A DNA stretch of 64,000 nt from the NCBI GenBank assembly GCA_964498585.1, contig CAZCHH010000010.1, forward strand, positions 1-64,000, written 5' to 3'. The translations under genes and the position numbers were made by a program. This DNA comes from JAAYJM01 sp964498585 (GTDB lineage Bacteria > Bacteroidota > Ignavibacteria > Kapaibacteriales > UBA2268). The notes below the pieces were generated by a model that was not told the DNA's origin, ran no database searches, and saw nothing but the letters and a program-made list of their open reading frames with translations. Shown in pieces: positions 15,998 through 25,290 of the stretch; the stretch's first letter is position 1, and the number at the start of each line of letters is the position of its first letter.

Positions 15998-17383
15998 TTA
16001 ATATAGAAATTTTACTGCTTTTTTAAATATATTGAACGACAATCTGTTTGGTGGATAAATGTATTTTTGGTCAAAATGAAAGCTTTTCTTTAAAATTGCT
16101 TTTTTATGGCTAAATGTTTCAAAACTTGCTTTCCCGTGATATTTTCCAAATCCGCTTTGTCCAACTCCACCGAAAGGCAGTTCGTTTGAAATTATATAGT
16201 TAATTGTTCCATTTATGCAAACTCCACCTGAAGAAGTGCTGTTTATTATTTTTTCCTGATTTTTTTTATTTTTAGAAAAGTAATAAATTGCCAAGGGCTT
16301 AGGTTTCGTCTGTATCTTTTTTATTTCATCATCAAGATTTTCAAATGAGAGAATAGGGAGGAGAGGACCGAAAATTTCGTTTTTCATTATTTCTGAGTTT
16401 TCATTTACTTCACTTATTAAAGTTGGTGCTATAAATAGTTTTTCTCTACTGTGCTGACTGCCTATTTCAATTTTTCCTTCAGAAAGCAGTTTAATCAATC
16501 TGTCGAAATGCTTTTCATTTATTACATTAGGCAGATTTTCATTTTCTAATAAATTTTCACCATAAAACTTTGTAATTGTCTGTTTGAAAATTTTAATAAA
16601 ATCATCTTTAATGTCTTTATGTAGCAGTAGAAAATCAGGAGCAATACAGGTTTGTCCGCTATTAAAGAACTTTCCCCATGCAATTCGTTTTGCACTAATT
16701 TCCAAATCAGCATCTTTATCTACAATGCAGGGATTTTTACCACCAAGTTCAAGCGTAATGGGTATTAGATATTCGGCAGCTTTTTTCATTATTATTTTTC
16801 CTACTTCTGTGCTACCTGTAAAGAAAATGTAGTCGGTTAAAGGATTAATCAATTCCTGCGTTACCTTTGCATCGCCTTCAATCACTCTTAAATAGTTTTC
16901 AGAAAAATTTTCGTTTAGCAGCTTTGCTATAAGTGAACTCGTGTTTTGAGAAATTTCTGATGGTTTCAGCAAAATACAATTTCCTGCGGCAATCGCTCCG
17001 ACAAGTGGTGAAAAAAGCAATCCGAAAGGATAATTCCACGGACTTATAATAAGGGCAGTTCCGAAAGGTTCATAGACAAAATAGCTGCGTCCGGGCTTAT
17101 TGAATAATGGGTTTTTCACCTTATGCGGTTTGCTCCATTTTTCTATATGTTTTAAAGCATAATCAATTTCATTAATTACAATACCAATTTCGCTTGAATA
17201 TGCTTCAATCTCGCTTTTATTCAAATCGTCTTTCAGTGCTTTTAAAATTAAACTTTCATTATCTATAATTATTTGGCGTAACTTCAGCAGATTGGCGATT
17301 CTGAAAGTAATTTTCCTTGTTGTTCCGATGTTAAAAAATTCTTTTAAATTCTTCTGTATCATACTTATTTTTTCAATTTCCAT
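15998..17383 (-). CDS. aldH: Aldehyde dehydrogenase, probable diaponeurosporenal dehydrogenase
   Basis: 461 residues of the class-3-like aldehyde dehydrogenase family. Visible are IISPWNYPF, FTGSTEVGK (NAD binding), the general-base region LELGGKNP and the catalytic cysteine in FNSGQTCIAPD, with EIFGPLLP and PFGGVGQSGFGKYHG near the C-terminus. In staphyloxanthin synthesis AldH oxidises diaponeurosporenal to the acid that CrtQ glycosylates. Its position directly before crtP and crtQ makes that the likely role, although related enzymes also oxidise fatty aldehydes. First gene of the operon as far as visible. Confidence 0.88.
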   Translation of the reverse strand: MEIEKISMIQKNLKEFFNIGTTRKITFRIANLLKLRQIIIDNESLILKALKDDLNKSEIEAYSSEIGIVINEIDYALKHIEKWSKPHKVKNPLFNKPGRSYFVYEPFGTALIISPWNYPFGLLFSPLVGAIAAGNCILLKPSEISQNTSSLIAKLLNENFSENYLRVIEGDAKVTQELINPLTDYIFFTGSTEVGKIIMKKAAEYLIPITLELGGKNPCIVDKDADLEISAKRIAWGKFFNSGQTCIAPDFLLLHKDIKDDFIKIFKQTITKFYGENLLENENLPNVINEKHFDRLIKLLSEGKIEIGSQHSREKLFIAPTLISEVNENSEIMKNEIFGPLLPILSFENLDDEIKKIQTKPKPLAIYYFSKNKKNQEKIINSTSSGGVCINGTINYIISNELPFGGVGQSGFGKYHGKASFETFSHKKAILKKSFHFDQKYIYPPNRLSFNIFKKAVKFLY

Positions 17384-17596
17384 AGATGTCTAAATAAATT
17401 ATTTAATGAACTAAATCACATTTTACTCAAAATAAAAATACAAAAAACAAATTAAATTTCTGAAAAAATTTTGCATTGTTTTTAAACATATAGGAGAAGG
17501 ATTAGTTTAAATAAGATTCAGGGATTAAGAAGTGAAAAACCACAAAATCAAGAAAGAATTCAAATTAAAAAAGAAAGACAAAATTTAGAACTTTTT

Positions 17597-20377
17597 TTAC
17601 AATCTATATTTATTCACAGTGAAGAAAAATGTACTACCTTCATTTTGTTTACTTTCAACCCAAATTTTCCCGCCGTTTCTTTCTACAAATTCCTTTGTTA
17701 ATATCAATCCTAATCCAGAGCCATCTTCACTCTTAGTACCAGTTTTTTGTAATTTTTTTTCAATTTTGAATAAATAAGGAATAAATTCGTTGCTAATTCC
17801 AATTCCGGAATCTTTAACTGAAATAATGTATTTGTCTGGCTCTTCATTAGATAAATTGTAATTTATTGAAATAATACTGCTTTCATAAGAAAACTTGATA
17901 GCATTTGAAATTAAATTTCTTATAATTGTTTCGAACATATTTGGGTCAGAGAATATGCATATTTCTGGTGAAATATTTGTATCAATAGAGATTTTTTTAT
18001 CTTTAGCTAACTGGTCAAAATATTGAAAAACATCATTAATAGCTTCTAAAAGATTTAATTTTTTGGGAGAATAAATAATTTGGTCTTGTTGAATAAATGA
18101 CCATTCAAGGAGATTTTCGAGTAGCTTGTATAATTTATCGGCAGATAAATAAATTGTTCTGGAAATTTCATTAAGTTCACTAAGAGTAATGTTGTTAATT
18201 TCTTCAGTTAAAAGTTTGGTTAGTTGCAGAAAACCAGTAATAGGGCTTCTCAAATCATGAGCAATAATACCGAAGAATTTATTTTTTGCATTTAAACTAT
18301 CTTTAAGTTTTTTTTCAGATTCGCTTAGCTCTTTATTTAATTTCATTATATTCTGAGAATTTTCTTCAAGAATACGCTTTGACTGAAACAGGTCTTCATA
18401 AAGTTTATTTTTTTCATCTTCATTATGCTTTCTTTCAGTTATATCTTCAGAGAAAACAATAACAGATTCAGGCAATCCTTTTTCATTTAATAGAGGGACT
18501 TTAATTGTATGAGTAATTATTCTGGTTTTTTTATTAATTATATCAATATACTGTTCATCGATTTCAACTGGTTCAGTTTGGACAAATACTTCTAAATCTT
18601 TCTGCGTGAAGATATCTGCCTGCTCTTTTTTAAAGAAATCATAATCTGTTTTTCCTATAGCTTCACTTTTTGGTATTCCAAACATCTTTTCAGCAGTTTT
18701 ATTCCAAATTTTGAATACTCCGGTTTTTGCATCTTTAACCACAAGAGACACAGGTATATTTTCGATAATTCTTTCTAGGAATTGCTGGTAATGTCTTAAT
18801 TCAAATTCAGTAGTTTTTTTCAAAGTAACATCAGAAAATACTGCTATATAACCACCAACAATATTTTTTGAGTCATAAATAAGCGAACCACTGATTAATA
18901 CCCAAATAAAACTACCATCTTTTTTCTTTAATCTTATTTCATAATTATCAGAAAGATTAAATAATCTGTTTTTATTTTTAATAAAATCAATCTCTTCCTG
19001 ACTAAAGAGAATTTCATATCCATTTTTTTCAATTAATTCATTTAATGAATAACCAAGAATTTCAGCAGCCCGAGAATTAGCAAACATTATTTTATAATCT
19101 AAATCAGTTTTAATAACACCGTCGTTCATAGTTTCAACGAGCAAACGATAATTCTTTTCACTTTCTTCTAATTTTAGTTTATCTGCTTTAATCTCAGTAA
19201 TGTCTTTAATAGTTGCAACAACATAAATTCCATTATCAGTATTTCCAGTGAATATTGAAATATCGCCTAGAAATGCAGTCCCGTCTTTTCTTTTAAAAAA
19301 TTGCTCGCCTCTTACTCCTTTTTTTATTTGATTATTTATTTGATTTTTGTAAAATAAACTTAAGATTGATTTTTGTGGTAAATTATTGAAATCAATTAAA
19401 TCAGAAATGTTTTTATATAGTATTTCACCAGCTTTATATTTGAAAAGAGATTCAGCGGCATGGTTAAATAATAAAATATCTCCTTCATTATTAGTTTGAA
19501 TAATTGCGTCAATTGAAGACTCATAAATCAGTCTTATTTTTTCATCTCTTTCGCGAATTGAGTTAAGAAGTGAAATTCGTTTACTAATGTCTCTGAAAAA
19601 TACAATAACAGAAGGATGGCCAAAATAAATAATATTTTTTGCAGTTAATTCAATCCAAATTACATCGCCATTACTTCTAACGAATTTTTCTTCAATTAAA
19701 GTGGCAGAATCAGCTATTTTTTTTAACATCCGCTCTTTAACAAATTTTACAGAATCCTTATGAACAACATCAAGCAATGATTTTCCAATTATAGATTCAG
19801 TATTATTCAGCCCAATAATATCAGATGCTAACTGATTTATATATAAAAGTTTATTTTTACTGTTAATAATGATTCCAAATGGAGCAAAGTCAGCTAAATT
19901 TTTATAATTTTCTTCACTTTCTTTTAAAAGTTTATTAATTATTTTTTTTTCGGTAATATCAACAAAAGAAGAAAAATTATATGCTTCATTATTTAATTTC
20001 TTATGGAACAGATATACAGATATATATTTAGTGTTGTTTTTTGAATCCTTAAATTCAATTTCAACATCTTTTACCTGATTTGTTTTTCTGTAGCTATTTG
20101 CTATCTTTAAACTTGATTCTTTTGATATAATTGAATCAGAAGTAGTATTGCCAATTATTTGTTTATCCTTTGATTCAGTTACTTGTAGAAATGCGTCATT
20201 AACATCAACAACTTCACCATTTTTAGCATTAATAATAATAAACGGCAAAGGAGTATGATGGAAAAAAGCTTCGTATTTTTGCAGTGCTTCTACTTTATTT
20301 TCTAAATCAGTTATTCTTTTATATAAATCTTTTGGATAATCATTTTCTTGATTCGAGTTTCCGTCTAACTCATTCAT
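17597..20377 (-). CDS. Multi-PAS sensor histidine kinase
   Basis: 926 residues with about five or six consecutive PAS domains (roughly 35-660), recognisable from repeated PAS/PAC wording such as IVFFRDISKRI, VVATIKDITEI and VFSEDITERK. A coiled-coil linker follows, then a HisKA domain with phospho-acceptor His707 (AHDLRSP), and an ATPase domain with the N box NLISNA (about 821), DSGIGIS and GSGLGL (about 886-891). No transmembrane segment or receiver domain is seen, so it is a cytoplasmic sensor. No response regulator is adjacent. Ligands of the PAS domains are unknown. Confidence 0.93.
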   Translation of the reverse strand: MNELDGNSNQENDYPKDLYKRITDLENKVEALQKYEAFFHHTPLPFIIINAKNGEVVDVNDAFLQVTESKDKQIIGNTTSDSIISKESSLKIANSYRKTNQVKDVEIEFKDSKNNTKYISVYLFHKKLNNEAYNFSSFVDITEKKIINKLLKESEENYKNLADFAPFGIIINSKNKLLYINQLASDIIGLNNTESIIGKSLLDVVHKDSVKFVKERMLKKIADSATLIEEKFVRSNGDVIWIELTAKNIIYFGHPSVIVFFRDISKRISLLNSIRERDEKIRLIYESSIDAIIQTNNEGDILLFNHAAESLFKYKAGEILYKNISDLIDFNNLPQKSILSLFYKNQINNQIKKGVRGEQFFKRKDGTAFLGDISIFTGNTDNGIYVVATIKDITEIKADKLKLEESEKNYRLLVETMNDGVIKTDLDYKIMFANSRAAEILGYSLNELIEKNGYEILFSQEEIDFIKNKNRLFNLSDNYEIRLKKKDGSFIWVLISGSLIYDSKNIVGGYIAVFSDVTLKKTTEFELRHYQQFLERIIENIPVSLVVKDAKTGVFKIWNKTAEKMFGIPKSEAIGKTDYDFFKKEQADIFTQKDLEVFVQTEPVEIDEQYIDIINKKTRIITHTIKVPLLNEKGLPESVIVFSEDITERKHNEDEKNKLYEDLFQSKRILEENSQNIMKLNKELSESEKKLKDSLNAKNKFFGIIAHDLRSPITGFLQLTKLLTEEINNITLSELNEISRTIYLSADKLYKLLENLLEWSFIQQDQIIYSPKKLNLLEAINDVFQYFDQLAKDKKISIDTNISPEICIFSDPNMFETIIRNLISNAIKFSYESSIISINYNLSNEEPDKYIISVKDSGIGISNEFIPYLFKIEKKLQKTGTKSEDGSGLGLILTKEFVERNGGKIWVESKQNEGSTFFFTVNKYRL

Positions 20378-20480
20378 ATCAACTCAATCTAAATGTTTTA
20401 ATAAACAATATTTTTTATAATTAAATATAAATAAATAAATTATAATTAAATTTTGAAAAAAGCAAATAATAATTAAAAAA

Positions 20481-20510
20481 AATACCTGTTGAACTTAAAC
20501 AACAGGTATT
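20481..20510 (-). terminator. Rho-independent terminator downstream of the tRNA pair
   Basis: 10-bp perfect stem AATACCTGTT/AACAGGTATT with a 10-base loop. On the minus strand it is followed by TTTTTT, as expected for the end of the tRNA-Ala/tRNA-Asp transcript. Confidence 0.85.
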
Positions 20511-20541
20511 TTTCTTTTGGAGTGTTTTATGTAAAAAGTTG

Positions 20542-20616
20542 CGGGGCCGACGAGGCTCGAACTCGCGGCCTCCAGTGTGACAGACTGGCGCTCTAACCAA
20601 ACTGAGCTACGACCCC
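20542..20616 (-). tRNA. tRNA-Asp (GTC)
   Basis: 75 nt folding into a full cloverleaf: acceptor GGGGTCG/CGGCCCC, D arm, anticodon stem CCAGT/ACTGG with loop CTGTCAC (anticodon GTC), and T arm GCGAG-TTCGAGC-CTCGT. The discriminator is G and the 3' CCA is not encoded. It lies 15 bp after tRNA-Ala on the same strand. Confidence 0.97.
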
Positions 20617-20631
20617 TTTTTAAAGAACAAG

Positions 20632-20704
<73 letters not shown>

Positions 20705-20836
20705 TTGAGCATATCAAGAATACAAAATTAAGTAATTTTTCCTTAACTACAAAATCTTTTTTTATTTTTTATAACCAATAAGTTTTTTTTTTAAGTTTGT
20801 AATAAGATGAGTTTGTAGTTTTTTTTTTACAAATTA

Positions 20837-22480
20837 ATGAATTCAGGTTATATTTTATTTTTTAGCATCGCTTGGTTAATTTTTGCATATTTTTGGTATG
20901 GAAATAGAATAAAAAATAAAGTTATTAACACAGACGATTCCTTTATTACTCCTTCCAATGAAATAAATGATGGGAAAGACTATGTCCCAACAAAAAAATC
21001 TATTTTGTTCGGTCATCATTTTTCTTCAATAGCCGGTGCTGGACCAATAGTTGGTCCCATTCTTGCTTTTGCTCTCTTCGGCTGGCTTCCAGCGTTAATC
21101 TGGATTGTGCTTGGCTCTGTTTTTATTGGAGCAGTTCATGATTATGCTGCTTTAATGATTTCTCTGAAAAACAAGGGAAAATCTATTGTTGAAATAAGTA
21201 CACACGTTATTTCAAAAAAAGCAGGTATGATTTTTACTATATTTGTTTGGTTTACTTTAATGCTTGTTGAGGCAGTTTTCGCTGATTTAACTGCTCGCAC
21301 TCTTATTAATATGCCAGATATTGCTGTTCCGACTATTGGATTAATAGTAGTTGCTACTCTTTTTGGAATTTTATGTATAAGACCAAACAGAAATGTGTTA
21401 ATATCTACAATTATAGCACTTATAGCAATAACAGGATTAATTATTTCAGGCGAGTATTTTCCTATATATTTAGATTACCAGGTTTGGTTATTCATAATAA
21501 TCTTATATAGTTGGTTAGCATCAATATTGCCAGTATGGATTCTGCTCCAGCCACGAGATTATTTGTCTATGTATATTCTTTTGTTTGGTTTAGCTATCGG
21601 GATTGCCGGTGTTTTGATTTTCCAGCCAACAATTAATGCACCTGCCTTTGTCTCGTTTGATAGTAAAAGTGGTCCGCTCTTTCCAATGCTCTTTATAACT
21701 ATTGCCTGTGGTGCTGTTTCAGGTTTCCACTCTTTAGTAGCGAGCGGTACTTCATCAAAGCAATTAAATAAAACAGGAGACGGCAAATTAATCAGCTATG
21801 GAACAATGCTTACCGAAGCAATTCTAGCCGTTTTGGTTTTATGTATGGTTTCGAGCGTTTTAATTTGGAATAAAGAAAGTGCTACCACTTGGAACGGATT
21901 TTTTGGTCTTTTAGAAAAAAGTTCTAATATTGTATTCGGTCACGCAATTGGGCTTACAATTGAAAAGTTCGGTATTCCATTTTATCTTGGGCTTTCTTTT
22001 GGTATTTTAATGATTAATGCCTTCATACTTACTTCGCTTGATACATCTGCGCGGTTGGGAAGATATATTGTTCAGGAAACCTTCGGTGATAAATTCGGTG
22101 GCTTTTTCAAAAACAAACATACTGCAACTTTGGTTGGTTTGATTTTTGCATATATCATTGCTGCTACTGGTAGCTACAATGTTATTTGGGCAATTTTTGG
22201 CACAAGCAACCAGCTAATTGCTGCTATTGCTTTGTTTATTGTTACTATTTACTTCGTTGGTTTTAAAGCTCCGAAATGGTACACGGTATTTCCTGCAATT
22301 TTTATGCTGCTTGTTACTGAAATCGCTTTTATTTATCAGATTTTTTATATTTATATTCCAAAACAGAACTGGATTCTTGCTGTAAGTGCTGCTTTTCTGT
22401 TTATTCTTGGACTTGTTATTGGAATTGAATGTATTCAAAAAATATTTTTTATTAAAAAAGAAAAAGCTAAAACTGTATGA
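20837..22480 (+). CDS. cstA: CstA family peptide/pyruvate transporter
   Basis: 547 residues, many membrane helices. The CstA family blocks are clear: the start IAWLIFAYFWYG, SSIAGAGPIVGPILA, GAVHDYAALMISLKNKGKSI, and the VSGFHSLVASGTSSKQ segment. E. coli CstA is about 700 residues; this is a shorter variant, as in many non-enteric bacteria. Members import peptides or pyruvate under carbon limitation. The stop overlaps the rfbD start by 4 bp (ATGA), so the two are cotranscribed although their functions look unrelated. Confidence 0.93.
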   Translation: MNSGYILFFSIAWLIFAYFWYGNRIKNKVINTDDSFITPSNEINDGKDYVPTKKSILFGHHFSSIAGAGPIVGPILAFALFGWLPALIWIVLGSVFIGAVHDYAALMISLKNKGKSIVEISTHVISKKAGMIFTIFVWFTLMLVEAVFADLTARTLINMPDIAVPTIGLIVVATLFGILCIRPNRNVLISTIIALIAITGLIISGEYFPIYLDYQVWLFIIILYSWLASILPVWILLQPRDYLSMYILLFGLAIGIAGVLIFQPTINAPAFVSFDSKSGPLFPMLFITIACGAVSGFHSLVASGTSSKQLNKTGDGKLISYGTMLTEAILAVLVLCMVSSVLIWNKESATTWNGFFGLLEKSSNIVFGHAIGLTIEKFGIPFYLGLSFGILMINAFILTSLDTSARLGRYIVQETFGDKFGGFFKNKHTATLVGLIFAYIIAATGSYNVIWAIFGTSNQLIAAIALFIVTIYFVGFKAPKWYTVFPAIFMLLVTEIAFIYQIFYIYIPKQNWILAVSAAFLFILGLVIGIECIQKIFFIKKEKAKTV

Positions 22481-23340
22481 TTTGGTTAGTTGGAAATAAA
22501 GGAATGTTAGGCATTGAAATGCAAAATGCCTTGCAACAAAAGAATTTAAGTTTCATTGCAACAGATGTTGAAGTTGATATCTCAAGTATTGACAGATTGA
22601 GAGAGTTTTTGGGCGAAAGAGAAATTGATTGGATTATAAACTGTTCTGCCTATACAAATGTTGAAAAGGCAGAAGAAGAAATTGATTTAGCTTTTAAAAT
22701 AAATGCTGATGGTCCAAGAAATTTAGCAATTATTGCTAAGGAAAAAAATGCTAAACTCATTCATATTTCAACTGATTACGTATTCGATGGTGAAAAGCAA
22801 TCGCTTTACTTTGAAGAAGACGAGCCAGACCCACAAAATATTTATGGCTTAACGAAACTGAAAGGCGAGCATTTAATTCAGGAAATTTTTAAGGAATATT
22901 TCATTATTCGTATTTCATGGCTAATCGGTTATTATAAGAGTAATTTCCTTTATGCAATTTTAAAACAATTTGAGAATAAAGATACTCTAAATGTTGTCAG
23001 CGACCAGTTCGGTAGCCCAACCTTTGCTGCTGATTTAGCTGAATTTATTTTATTTATTATTGAGCAAAACTCTGAACAGTATGGCGTTTTCCACTTTTCC
23101 TGTGAAGACAAAATTTCCTGGTTCGACTTTGCTGAAAAAATCTATAATTATGCAAAACAATATGAGATAACCCAAAAAAATATTCAGATTTTGCCAGTGC
23201 CAAGTTCAGAATATCCAGCAAAAGTTAAAAGACCTTATAATTCTTATTTATCAAAAGAAAAGGTTAAAACAACTTTTGGAATTAAAGTTCCATTCTGGAA
23301 AGATTCACTTGAACTTTTTATGCAGGAATTAAAAAAATAA
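22477..23340 (+). CDS. rfbD: dTDP-4-dehydrorhamnose reductase
   Basis: 287 residues. Short-chain reductase fold with GNKGMLG at residues 6-12, NCSAYTNVEKAE, STDYVFDG and the catalytic YGLTK (Tyr-x-x-x-Lys). RVSW-like ISWLIGYYKSNF and the C-terminal RPYNSYLSKEK also fit RmlD. It reduces dTDP-4-keto-rhamnose to dTDP-L-rhamnose for cell-surface polysaccharide. rfbA lies 4 kb away on the other strand; rfbB and rfbC are not in the window. Confidence 0.93.
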   Translation: MIWLVGNKGMLGIEMQNALQQKNLSFIATDVEVDISSIDRLREFLGEREIDWIINCSAYTNVEKAEEEIDLAFKINADGPRNLAIIAKEKNAKLIHISTDYVFDGEKQSLYFEEDEPDPQNIYGLTKLKGEHLIQEIFKEYFIIRISWLIGYYKSNFLYAILKQFENKDTLNVVSDQFGSPTFAADLAEFILFIIEQNSEQYGVFHFSCEDKISWFDFAEKIYNYAKQYEITQKNIQILPVPSSEYPAKVKRPYNSYLSKEKVKTTFGIKVPFWKDSLELFMQELKK

Positions 23341-23482
23341 TATAACTGAACTAAAATGACTATGATAGTATTAGGATAATCTGTCTTTTCGAACCTTACG
23401 AAAAAGGAAGACTTTTATTTAAACGGAGATGACATAAATTTGCACAGTCATTCTGAACGGAGTGAAGAATCCAGAAAATTTT

Positions 23483-23773
23483 TTTAAACTCTAACTCTCC
23501 CAAATTTACGTAATTTTATATTTTTTTTAATAAATATAGACCAGTAGAAGTTTATCTTGAATTTCATCTCAAATTATCTATTACGTATTTATCATTTAAG
23601 CATTTTGTGCTCTTTATTGGATATTACCTCCCAAATAAATTTGGGAGTTAATCTAAGAATTAGACTATCACCATAATTTATTATGGTGATTTACTAGCAG
23701 TAAGAAAAATGTATGCGTTTTCTTACTAATTAAATCCTTCTATTACGTAAATTTGGGAGAGTTAGAGTTTAAA
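23483..23773. mobile_element. MITE-like element with 32-bp perfect terminal inverted repeats
   Basis: Arms at 23483-23514 and 23742-23773 are exact reverse complements (outer end TTTAAACTCTAACTCTCCC). Inside are three further hairpins: CTCCCAAAT/ATTTGGGAG (23628-23647), ATCACCATAA/TTATGGTGAT (23667-23690) and AGTAAGAAAA/TTTTCTTACT (23699-23727). There is no transposase frame, so movement would need an enzyme from elsewhere. A decayed partial copy in reverse orientation lies at about 30561-30670. Confidence 0.85.
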
Positions 23774-23920
23774 TACTAATCTCTGGATTCTTCGCTGCGC
23801 TTCAGAATGACCGACAAACGTAAAGATGTCATTGGCAGCCTCACGAAAAAGGAAGACTTTTATTGAAATAGTAATGACATAATTAATAAGGACTTATGAA
23901 AATAGAATTCCAAAATCCTT

Positions 23921-24272
23921 CCTACCCCACTTTTTCAAAGGGAGGAATTATTAAGAAAATTCTTCTCCCCCCTTTGAAAACTAACGATAATACACAAATA
24001 TTAGTTCTTAATAATAAGGGAGTAAAAATGGTATAGTGTCTAAAAAATATATTCAGTAGGAATTATATATTTGTAACAGGAATAATCCTTGACTGTGCTT
24101 ATCCCGTAGGGATTATATATAAAAAAGCTATTAAATATTTAATTCCTACGGAATAAAAAAACTCGAAAAGGAAGCATTGTTACAAATATCAAATCCCTAA
24201 CGGGATAAGTAGAATAGCAGCACATTTTAAAGATGTGTATAATCGTTAGCTTTGAAAAAGAGGGGGTAGGGG
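23921..24272. repeat. Composite inverted repeat enclosing another element
   Basis: The left end (CCTACCCCACTTTTTCAAAG, then CTTTGAAAACTAACGATAAT at about 23972) pairs with the right end (about 24235-24271, ATCGTTAGCTTTGAAAAAG then GGGGGTAGGG). An element with ATCCCGTAGGGAT-type palindromes (24050-24210) lies inside, as if one repeat inserted into another. A relative of the left end is at 63051-63117. Confidence 0.7.
24050..24210. mobile_element. Palindrome-rich small element, copy 1
   Basis: Contains TATCCCGTAGGGATTA, TTCCTACGGAA and ATCCCTAACGGGAT palindromes plus inverted TTTGTAACA/TGTTACAAA boxes. Read in reverse complement it aligns along its length with 50551-50704, sharing TAATCCCTACGGGATAAGC followed by ACAG and the TGTTACAAATATATAAT box. 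There is no coding frame. Confidence 0.75.
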
Positions 24273-24319
24273 AGATTTCTTAGTGTTGTTCTGTATTTTA
24301 TATGTTTTGTAAAAAAGAT

Positions 24320-24400
24320 GTCATTGGTAAGCGTTGTGAGGAATCTCATGTGTCATTGCTACCACGAAGTTTGAGATTCTTCACAACGCTTCAGAATGAC
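24320..24400. repeat. Dispersed hairpin repeat (GTCATT...GAATGAC family)
   Basis: Begins GTCATTGGTAAGCG and ends CGCTTCAGAATGAC, with inner GTTTGAGATTCTTCAC. Same family as 3076-3163 and 33363-33441. A linked segment reaching to about 24460 (ATTTAGTTATATCATCTCC, then GGGGGTTCAGAATGAC) matches 30453-30522. Confidence 0.75.
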
Positions 24401-24492
24401 ACATTTAGTTATATCATCTCCATTTAAATAAAGTACTTGCTTTATATGGGGGTTCAGAATGACAACTCTTATAACTCCAGATTAGTAATTTT

Positions 24493-25290
24493 CTACTTTT
24501 TCCTAAAAAATAAACCAATAATAAAAAATAATGCTTGAATTAATATAATTACAGCACCAGTCGGCAAATCCAACTGAATCGATGCTATTAATCCAACAAA
24601 AGAACTTACTATACCAATTATTATTGAATAAACAGTCATTTGGAAAAATGTAGAAGAAATAAGGCGTGATGTAGCAGCCGGTATAACGAGAAATGCTGTC
24701 AGTAATACAATTCCAACTATTTTAATTGAAATTACAATAGTAACTGCAATTAAAACAGAAAGTAAGTATTCATCTTTAACTACTGCAATTTTATCTGATT
24801 GAGCTAATTCTACATCGAAAGTGGCATAAGCCCATTTTTTCCATTGAGAAAAGAAAGTAGCGATTGAAAGCAATGCAAGAACAGAACTGAATATTAAGTC
24901 AATTTTTTGAACAGAAAGAATTGAACCAAAAAGATAAGTAAAAGCGTCATTGGTATATCCTTTTTTAAGCGATAAAAATATGATGCCGAGAGCCACAGCA
25001 ACAGAGAATAAAATTCCAACTGAAGTATCTCCGCTTAACTTTGATTTTTCCTTGAGATAAACAATTAAGATTGAAATAATTATAGTAAAAGGGAGAGCAA
25101 CCCAAAGAGGTTCAGTTTCAAGCAGCAAACCGAGAGCGGCTCCACCAAAAGCAGAATGAGCAAGGCCACTACCAAGAAAACTTAATTTCCTTTGGACAAT
25201 AAAAACACCATAATAACTAGTTACAAATCCTATTAGAACTCCAGCTATTGCGGCTCTTTGTATGAAAGGCAAACTAAAAATCTCAATCAT
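24493..25290 (-). CDS. znuB: Zinc/manganese ABC transporter permease
   Basis: 265 residues with about eight membrane helices, ABC-3 family. Typical blocks are GFVTSYYGVFIVQRKLSFLG, GLAHSAFGGAALG and the late KIVGIVLLTAFLVIPAATSR. It forms the inner-membrane channel for the metal bound by the ZnuA-like lipoprotein. The start overlaps the ATPase gene end by 8 bp. Third gene of the znuA-znuC-znuB operon. Manganese instead of zinc cannot be excluded from the permease alone. Confidence 0.92.
   Translation of the reverse strand: MIEIFSLPFIQRAAIAGVLIGFVTSYYGVFIVQRKLSFLGSGLAHSAFGGAALGLLLETEPLWVALPFTIIISILIVYLKEKSKLSGDTSVGILFSVAVALGIIFLSLKKGYTNDAFTYLFGSILSVQKIDLIFSSVLALLSIATFFSQWKKWAYATFDVELAQSDKIAVVKDEYLLSVLIAVTIVISIKIVGIVLLTAFLVIPAATSRLISSTFFQMTVYSIIIGIVSSFVGLIASIQLDLPTGAVIILIQALFFIIGLFFRKK

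Larger units (their letters stand above)
23341..24492. other. 1.15-kb repeat-only intergenic region
   Basis: No gene seen. It holds at least five elements one after another or nested: a hairpin-family segment at 23384-23440, a motif at 23447-23474, a 291-bp inverted-repeat element (23483-23773), a composite inverted repeat at 23921-24272 with a second element inside it, and a hairpin element at 24320-24400. Confidence 0.85.

Noticed and set aside
17597..20377. Hybrid histidine kinase
   Set aside because: No receiver or phosphotransfer domain is present after the ATPase domain.
20837..23340. Functional link between cstA and rfbD
   Set aside because: They overlap by 4 bp but act in unrelated processes; cotranscription alone is weak evidence.
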